Shown here: in pieces, positions 1 to 6,300 of the stretch
How the letters are laid out: every line of letters begins with the position of its first letter
Position numbering within the stretch: position 1 is the first letter of the stretch
Assembly (NCBI GenBank): GCA_947624125.1
Contig: CANQIY010000092.1
Span: 1 to 12,954, forward strand
Origin: an uncultured Bacilli bacterium
GTDB lineage: Bacteria; Bacillota_I; Bacilli_A; RF39; UBA660
DNA: 12,954 nt
Direction of reading: 5' to 3'
Notes under the pieces: generated by a model
The model's database searches: none
Told to the model about the DNA's origin: nothing
What the model saw: only the letters and a program-made list of their open reading frames with translations
Position numbers and translations under genes: made by a program

Positions 1-260
1 GCATATTGTTCAGCTGGAGCCCCAAAAGCATCCCAACCCATTGGAAATAAAACATTATATCCCCTCATCCGCATATATCTTGCATAAGAATCAAGAGCTG
101 TATAACTTCTAACATGTCCAACATGTAAACCTGAACCTGATGGATAAGGAAATTCAACTAAAATATAATACTTTGGTTTTTTACTACCTGTTATGGCATG
201 AAAAACACCTTCTTTTTCCCATATTTCTTGCCATTTTTGTTCAACTATTTTATTTTCCAT
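1..260 (-). CDS. leuS: Leucyl-tRNA synthetase, N-terminal part (runs off the left edge)
   Basis: Charges tRNA-Leu with leucine in the cytoplasm (class I aminoacyl-tRNA synthetase). Only about the first 86 residues are in the window; the family is usually around 800 residues, so most of the gene lies beyond position 1. Visible motifs are the start of the Rossmann catalytic domain, with FPYPSG at residues 37-42, the HIGH-type signature HVGH at 46-49, and PMGWDAFGAPAEQY near the edge, all typical of LeuRS. The ATG at 258-260 is the best start: a GAGGT ribosome site lies 10 bases upstream inside the preceding gene, and that gene's stop overlaps this start by 11 bases, which suggests translational coupling. 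Expression should follow the T-box leader at 660-852, whose specifier reads a leucine codon; this independently supports the identification. Confidence 0.95.
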   Translation of the reverse strand, partial: MENKIVEQKWQEIWEKEGVFHAITGSKKPKYYILVEFPYPSGSGLHVGHVRSYTALDSYARYMRMRGYNVLFPMGWDAFGAPAEQY

Positions 261-648
261 TTTTACTATAACCTCGTCTTTCTAAATAACGCCCTAATAA
301 CTCATAAATTGCATAAATTAAAGCAAATAAGAGAATAAAACCTAATAATAATTCTAAAACAACATAAGTATTTGATAAGATAACTACAACTGCCACTAAA
401 GAAATAATAAAAGCATTAATTAATGATATAATAAATAATAATAAGGGCATTGGTAATTTATTTTTATCTAAATTAAATTTAGATACTAAATATACTATTT
501 CCGTTAATTCTTTATTTTTCTTATTTTTTTTCTTTTTTACTCTTCGTAAATATCTTCTTTTAATAAATAGATAATCTACTAAAAAAACAATTACTAAAAG
601 TATTAAAAAGAATATTCCTGCTGCTTCTATCTTACTCATATTTTCCAT
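250..648 (-). CDS. Small membrane protein of unknown function, first gene of the leuS transcript
   Basis: A 132-residue protein I cannot assign to a named family. It has three predicted membrane segments (about residues 11-29, 68-91 and 95-117). A strongly basic stretch follows the first one (residues 30-46, mostly Lys and Arg), and a polar segment containing KFNLDKNKLP sits just before helix 2. The C-terminus is again basic (GRYLERRGYSKNGK). There is no signal-peptide cleavage motif. The start ATG at 646-648 has a perfect AGGAGG (654-659) five bases upstream; a second ATG three codons later is less well placed. It is the first coding region behind the Leu T-box and its stop overlaps the leuS start, so it should be made when charged tRNA-Leu is scarce. 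Links to leucine uptake or translation are only inference; three helices are few for a transporter. Confidence 0.8.
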   Translation of the reverse strand: MENMSKIEAAGIFFLILLVIVFLVDYLFIKRRYLRRVKKKKNKKNKELTEIVYLVSKFNLDKNKLPMPLLLFIISLINAFIISLVAVVVILSNTYVVLELLLGFILLFALIYAIYELLGRYLERRGYSKNGK

Positions 649-659
649 GTAAGCCTCCT

Positions 660-852
660 AAAATAAAAAGATGATACGAACGAAAAGGGCGAAATTTCCG
701 CGGTACCACCTTTATTTTATCTTTTTAGTCTTTATTAGAACTACCCAAAAAACATCCAAAAGCAAGTTCATAAATAATATTTTTTAGTTTACACCAACCA
801 CTAAATCTCTTTTCTAAATATTTATTTATTACTACTCTTTCTTCATTTGTTT
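660..852 (-). promoter_or_regulatory. T-box riboswitch leader, leucine specifier
   Basis: The minus-strand RNA carries the T-box core GGTGGTACCGCGG (698-710). A full antiterminator can form: AAAGG (709-713) with CCTTT (684-688), and GCG (699-701) with CGC (689-691), leaving a 7-base bulge with UGGU. UGGU can pair with the ACCA end of tRNA-Leu. Upstream is an ordinary Stem I with an AGTAG element and a terminal arm containing AGAGA and GGTGTAAACTAAA. The specifier lies in TGAACTTGC, where CTT at 764-766 is a Leu codon; a one-base shift would give TTG, also Leu. The competing terminator appears to be GGUGGUAC (703-710) with GUAUCAUC (670-677), followed by TTTTTATTTT (660-669). It controls the membrane gene and leuS, allowing read-through when tRNA-Leu is uncharged. 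Confidence 0.92.
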
Positions 853-857
853 CCCCT

Positions 858-886
858 ATTATATTAAATTTCTTCAATATATTCAA
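858..886 (-). promoter_or_regulatory. SigA-type promoter of the T-box/leuS transcript
   Basis: -35 TTGAAT (881-886), a 17-base spacer, and a consensus -10 TATAAT (858-863) on the minus strand. The predicted start near 850-852 is just where the T-box leader begins. The -35 lies inside the last codons of the GH31 gene and the -10 overlaps its stop, so the leuS unit has its own promoter even though it follows that gene closely. Confidence 0.75.
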
Positions 887-3272
887 GCAATTTAAGAAAC
901 ATTCTAATAAATAATTCATTTAATCCCGCACTTTTTAGCTTTCTTACCGCAATTCTTTTCTTATTAATTGGTAAATCACTAAAGAATATAGCTGCTAAAC
1001 GTTCTTTTAATAATGTTTCTATTTTTAAATCATGAATAATTTCATTAATATCTTCATTAATTATGCGTACAGCATCAATTTCAATATTTTGACCAAGCAA
1101 ATTAACTGTTAAATGTTTTTTCGTATCAACATTTTTAACAATAACTGTATAGTCATTTTCATCTTCAATTGTTTCAAAATCCGTAACATTAACACCACTT
1201 ATAGCTACAGTTATCTTTTCCGGTTTCCGAGTATTACGAAAATGAAGATAATAATCTCTTTCTTCCGGAATAATCCCCGTCTTACCTTCAATTGGTTGAA
1301 TTGATAATGTATAATCATCTGTACTATAATTAAATTCAATTGCGGTCATCGTATATATTCCATTTTCATACAAAGAAGAAACACCATCATCTTCATATAA
1401 ATGATAAACATTACTATTACCAGGAAAAATATTTATCTCTAAGGCTTTAGGTGAATCAGTATCATTTAAATTATCACCTAACTTAGCAAGCGGAATAATG
1501 GAGCCGGATTTAGCAAAAACGGGAAAATCTTCATCTTTATAAAACGCAATATATCTTTTATTACCTAAAAACTTCTTCCCTGTTTTAAAATCATACCAAG
1601 TACCTTTCGGTAAAAAAATTCTTTCAAAAGAACGATTCATAACAACATCTTTGGGTTTTGTAATCGGAGCAATTAATAATTCCGTCCCAAAATAGTATTC
1701 ATTTCGATAAGCTGGTTCATCATATATTTCAGGATAATAATAGTATAAAGGTTGAACAATAGGTAAACAAGTATCATGGTATTTATAATTTTCCGTATAT
1801 AAATAAGGAATTAAACGATGTCTTAATTTACAATATTCTTTAACAATTGTATAAGTTTTCATATCCCAACGCCATGGTTCTCTTTTATAATAAGCACCTC
1901 TTTTGGCACTAAAACGAAATATTGGACTATAAGTAGCAAGTTGAACATATCTTAAATATAATTCACTATCTTCAATTCCATATTTAAATCCCCCGACATC
2001 ATGACTCCACCAAGAAAGACCTATATTACTTGCTGTTGAATTAAAAAATGGTAAATATTTTAAAGTATCCCAACCAACTTTCGTTTCCCCCGAATAATGA
2101 ATTGGATAATTATGGGCTGCTTTACCACCATTTCTTGATAAAATAATTCCTCTTTTTTCTTTAAATTTTTTATAGTCATTAAAATGATAGTAATTAAGAA
2201 CTCTTGTAACTAATTCATCTTTCGAATCAAGCCAGAAAAAATCAATGCCTAAAGCATATAAAGGTTCAATTAAATTTTCAAAATAACTATTAATAAATTC
2301 TTTGCTTAATACTTTAAAAGGAATTGTTTTGGTTGTAGGAAAATTTAAATCAGCACACATCGGTAAATAACCTTCATTCATGTTATTTATTCCCTCTGTA
2401 CCATCTAAATTTAATCCAATTCTAATTTTTCTTTCATGCATATAATTGACAAATTCTTGAGGGTCCGGAAATAATTCTCGATTAAATGAATAACCGGATT
2501 TATATAAATTATAATCATTTTTATCTTTATTATGCCAAAATTCACTAAGTAATAAAACTGATAAAGGAATTTCATTTTTTTGAAAAGCAGCGACTAGTTT
2601 TTTCGTATCATCAAAACTATATATTTGGTCCCTATTCCACCAAATACCTAAAGCATAACGCGGTAAAAGAGGCGGATTATTAGTTAAAGTAAAATAATCT
2701 TTCAAACACAAACCAAAATCACGCCGATATACAAATAAATAAAAATCGATTCTTTTTTTATCACCTGGTACTAAATAGCCATCTTCATCTAATAATAAAG
2801 AATGAGAATCATCAAGCATAGCAAAACCATCAGTTGAATAAAGACCGTTAGATAAAGTTGTTTTGGCTCCAAAATCTTCAATGCTAAAAGCACTACCTTT
2901 AAAATTTCTTGCTTCAGGATGGTCAACATACCACATTTTATCTGTATTAACAAGTTTAACTTTTAAATTAGAATCTGGGGCAAAAGATGGCCCTTTAAAA
3001 GGTTTTTCTTTTGCATATTGAATAATAAAATACTTAGAGGTAATAACTAAAAAACTTTCGTCTTGTTCAACTTTTAAAATAGGAGATGGAAAATTACGAT
3101 TACGTACTATTTCAGTTGCCCCATCATAAAATTCTCCTTTCGTCGAATATTCAAAACGAATTAAACGATCGGTTAAAACAGAAATACGGTAGTTAACACC
3201 TGAAAAAATAGTTTTACTATTTGCCACGAGGTTTTCCGTTTTTATTTTAAAATGATTTCTTATACTAGCCAT
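864..3272 (-). CDS. Glycoside hydrolase family 31 alpha-glycosidase
   Basis: Probably releases alpha-linked glucose or xylose from the non-reducing end of oligosaccharides. It has no signal peptide, so it should act on imported sugars in the cytoplasm. The 802 residues follow the GH31 plan: an N-terminal beta-sandwich (about 20-190), a catalytic TIM barrel (about 200-510, with LPRYALGIWWNRD at 203-215), and C-terminal beta domains with EDDGVSSLYENG at 627-638. The nucleophile motif is WLDSKDE (D349) rather than the usual WxDMNE. The usual acid/base GD is GE here (E396 in IHYSGE). SWWSHDVGGF (420-429) is a standard GH31 motif. About 60 helical residues at the C-terminus are extra. The ATG at 3270-3272 has AAGAAGG (3280-3286) seven bases upstream. 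Family assignment is firm; the substrate is not predictable from motifs. Confidence 0.93.
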   Translation of the reverse strand: MASIRNHFKIKTENLVANSKTIFSGVNYRISVLTDRLIRFEYSTKGEFYDGATEIVRNRNFPSPILKVEQDESFLVITSKYFIIQYAKEKPFKGPSFAPDSNLKVKLVNTDKMWYVDHPEARNFKGSAFSIEDFGAKTTLSNGLYSTDGFAMLDDSHSLLLDEDGYLVPGDKKRIDFYLFVYRRDFGLCLKDYFTLTNNPPLLPRYALGIWWNRDQIYSFDDTKKLVAAFQKNEIPLSVLLLSEFWHNKDKNDYNLYKSGYSFNRELFPDPQEFVNYMHERKIRIGLNLDGTEGINNMNEGYLPMCADLNFPTTKTIPFKVLSKEFINSYFENLIEPLYALGIDFFWLDSKDELVTRVLNYYHFNDYKKFKEKRGIILSRNGGKAAHNYPIHYSGETKVGWDTLKYLPFFNSTASNIGLSWWSHDVGGFKYGIEDSELYLRYVQLATYSPIFRFSAKRGAYYKREPWRWDMKTYTIVKEYCKLRHRLIPYLYTENYKYHDTCLPIVQPLYYYYPEIYDEPAYRNEYYFGTELLIAPITKPKDVVMNRSFERIFLPKGTWYDFKTGKKFLGNKRYIAFYKDEDFPVFAKSGSIIPLAKLGDNLNDTDSPKALEINIFPGNSNVYHLYEDDGVSSLYENGIYTMTAIEFNYSTDDYTLSIQPIEGKTGIIPEERDYYLHFRNTRKPEKITVAISGVNVTDFETIEDENDYTVIVKNVDTKKHLTVNLLGQNIEIDAVRIINEDINEIIHDLKIETLLKERLAAIFFSDLPINKKRIAVRKLKSAGLNELFIRMFLKLLEYIEEI

Positions 3273-3304
3273 AAACCAACCTTCTTTATTTTACCTATAT
3301 AATA

Positions 3305-3333
3305 AGAATATCAAAATTTCTCTTTTTTTTCAA
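3305..3333 (-). promoter_or_regulatory. Candidate promoter of the GH31 gene
   Basis: TTGAAA (3328-3333), a 17-base spacer and TATTCT (3305-3310) on the minus strand would start RNA near 3298, about 25 bases before the coding start. The -10 is a weak match and the region is generally AT-rich, so this is tentative. It lies just downstream of the terminator of the surface operon, so the gene needs a promoter in this gap. Confidence 0.3.
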
Positions 3334-3355
3334 TCTAAAACATATATTTCCATAT

Positions 3356-3381
3356 AAAAAGGCAAAGACATTTCTCTTTGC
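3356..3381 (-). terminator. Intrinsic terminator of the surface-protein operon
   Basis: On the minus strand GCAAAGA (3375-3381) pairs with TCTTTGC (3362-3368) around a 6-base loop, followed by C and a T run (3356-3360). It starts at the base after the stop codon of the giant repeat protein, so it closes that operon. Confidence 0.85.
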
Positions 3382-6300
3382 TTAATTACTTTTTATTCTA
3401 ACACATTCTTTTACTTCGAATGATACTTCACCAACTGAATTTTTATTAGAATTATTAGTTTGGTCATAATCACGATAATTTCTAAATATCAATGATAAAT
3501 TCCAATTATGTGTCGTAATGTTTTTATTTGCGGCATTATTTTCAATTGTTACTTCTCCTATTACATAATCTTGAGCTTTAATATCAACTAAATCAACATT
3601 ATAATTGAATACACCACTAACATTATTTACTGTTTTATATCCTACTAATGATAAAATCAATTGATTTTTTAATTGTGCTTTATTTTTGCCATTTAAGTAC
3701 ATATTTTCAAAATCATTTTCTTTAGTCTTATAAGTAACTGTATATGTACATCTCGTAATATCGGCATTTGATTGAAGAGAAATACTTGAAGTATTAGTTG
3801 GACTTTTTATTTCATAATAATTACTATTACCAACTTTATTCTTAGACATATCAGCAGCACTAACATAAAGATTAACAGCATTAGCATTAGAAATTGTTAC
3901 TAAAGCATCAACTTCGCCATTATCTTCTTCTTCCACAACATCACAATTGACATCACACTTACCATCACCGTCAGTATCCACATTAGTATCCGGTTTACCA
4001 TCAGCATTGGTATCACAGTTTAAATCACATTTGCCATCGTCATTAATATCAACATTTAAATCTGGCTCACCATCACCATCGGTATCAACATTTTTATCCG
4101 GAGTGCCATCACCATTCGTATCACAACTTACATCGCACTTACCATCACCATTTACATCAACATTTTGGTCTGGTTTACCATCACCATTTTTGTCAATATT
4201 AGCATCTGGCATTCCATCACCATCGGTATCACAATTGACATCACATTTGCCATCACCGTTCGTATCTTGATTTGATAAGTTTTTGTCCGGTTTATTATCA
4301 CCATCAGTATCAACATCAACATCTGGTTTACCATCTTTATCAACATCTTTATTAACATCTGGTTTACCATCACCATTGGTATCAACATTTAAATCTGGCT
4401 CACCATTACCATCTGGGTCTATATTAACATCTGGCATTCCATCGCCATCAGTATCGCAGTTTAAATCACATTTGCCATCTTTATTAGTATCTTGATTTGA
4501 TAAGTTTTCATCTGGTTTACCATCACCATTGGTATCAACATCAACATCAGGTTTACCATCTCCATCAATATCTTTATTGATATCTGGTTTGCCATCACCA
4601 TCGGTATCGATATTAGTATCTGGAATACCATCACCATTAGTATCACAATTTAAATCACACTTACCATCGCCTGTTGTATCTTGATTTGATAAATTCTTGT
4701 CCGGTTTATTATCACCATCAGTATCAACATCAACATCAGGTTTACCATCGCCATCAACGTCTTTATTGATATCAGGCTCACCATCGCCATTCGTATCAAT
4801 ATTAGTATCTGGGTAACCATCACCATTGGTATCACAGTTCAAATCACATTTACCATCACCATCACGGTCTTGATTTAAAACATTTTGGTCTGGTTTGCCA
4901 TCGCCATCAGTATCTACATTTAAATCTGGTTTACCATCACCATCAGTATCGACATTGATATCAGGTTTGCCATCGCCATTTTTGTCTAAATTAGTATCCG
5001 GTTTACCGTCTCCATCTGGGTCTATATTAGTATCTGGGTAACCATCACCATTGGTATCACAGTTTAAATCGCATTTGCCATCACCATTTGTATCTTGGTT
5101 AGTTAAATTCTTGTCTGGTTTATTATCACCATTGGTATCGACATTTAAGTCTGGTTTACCGTCTCCATTAACATCAATATTCGTATCAGGAACACCATTA
5201 CCATCTGTATCTACATTTAAATCAGGTTTGCCATCTCCATTCGTATCGATATTAGTATCTGGCATTCCATCACCATTGGTATCACAATTTAAATCACATT
5301 TACCATCTTTATTAGTATCTTGATTAGTTAAATTCTTGTCTGGTTTGCCATCTCCATCTGTATCAATATCAACATCAGGATTGCCATCACCATCAATGTC
5401 TTTATTAACATCAGGTTTGCCATCTCCATTGGTATCAACATTGATATTCGGTTTACCATCACCATCTGGGTCTATATTAACATCTGGCATTCCATCACCG
5501 TTTGTATCACAGTTTAAGTCACACTTACCATCACCATCTGTATCTTGGTTAGATAAGTTCTTATCAGGTTTACCATCGCCATTTGTATCAACGTCAACAT
5601 CTGGTTTACCATCACCATTCGTATCTTTATTAATATCAGGTCTTCCATCACCATCGGTATCACAATTGACATCGCATTTGCCATTACCATTCGTATCAAC
5701 ATTTAAATCAGGTTTACCATCTTTATTGGTATCACAGTTTAAATCACACTTACCATCACCATCAGTGTCTTGATTTAAAACATTGCGGTCAGGTTCACCA
5801 TCACCATTTTCATCAACATTAACATCCGGTCTTCCATCACCATCAGTATCACAGTTTAAGTCACACTTACCATCGCCATCTTCATCAACATTGATTTCTG
5901 GTTTACCATTACCATCTTTATCAACGTTTACATCAGGAACACCATCACCATCAGTATCACAGTTTAAATCGCACTTACCATCACCATTTGTATCTTGGTT
6001 AGTTAAATTCTTATCAGGTTTGCCATCACCATCAGTATCAACGTCAATATCAGGAATACCATCACCATCAATATCTTTATTAACATCCGGTTTGCCATCT
6101 CCATTAGTATCAACATTTAGGTCAGGTTCACCATCACCATCTGGGTCTATATTAACATCAGGAATACCATCACCATTGGTATCACAGTTTAAGTCACATT
6201 TACCATCTTTATTGGTATCTTGATTTGATAAATTCTTATCAGGTTTACCATCGCCATTGGTATCAACATTAACATCTGGCTTTCCATCTCCATTAACATC

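Noticed and set aside
725..919. A 64-residue minus-strand reading frame between the GH31 gene and the leuS unit.
   Set aside because: It covers the T-box Stem I and the promoter, has no ribosome site, and its start lies inside the GH31 coding sequence. The T-box explains the conservation.
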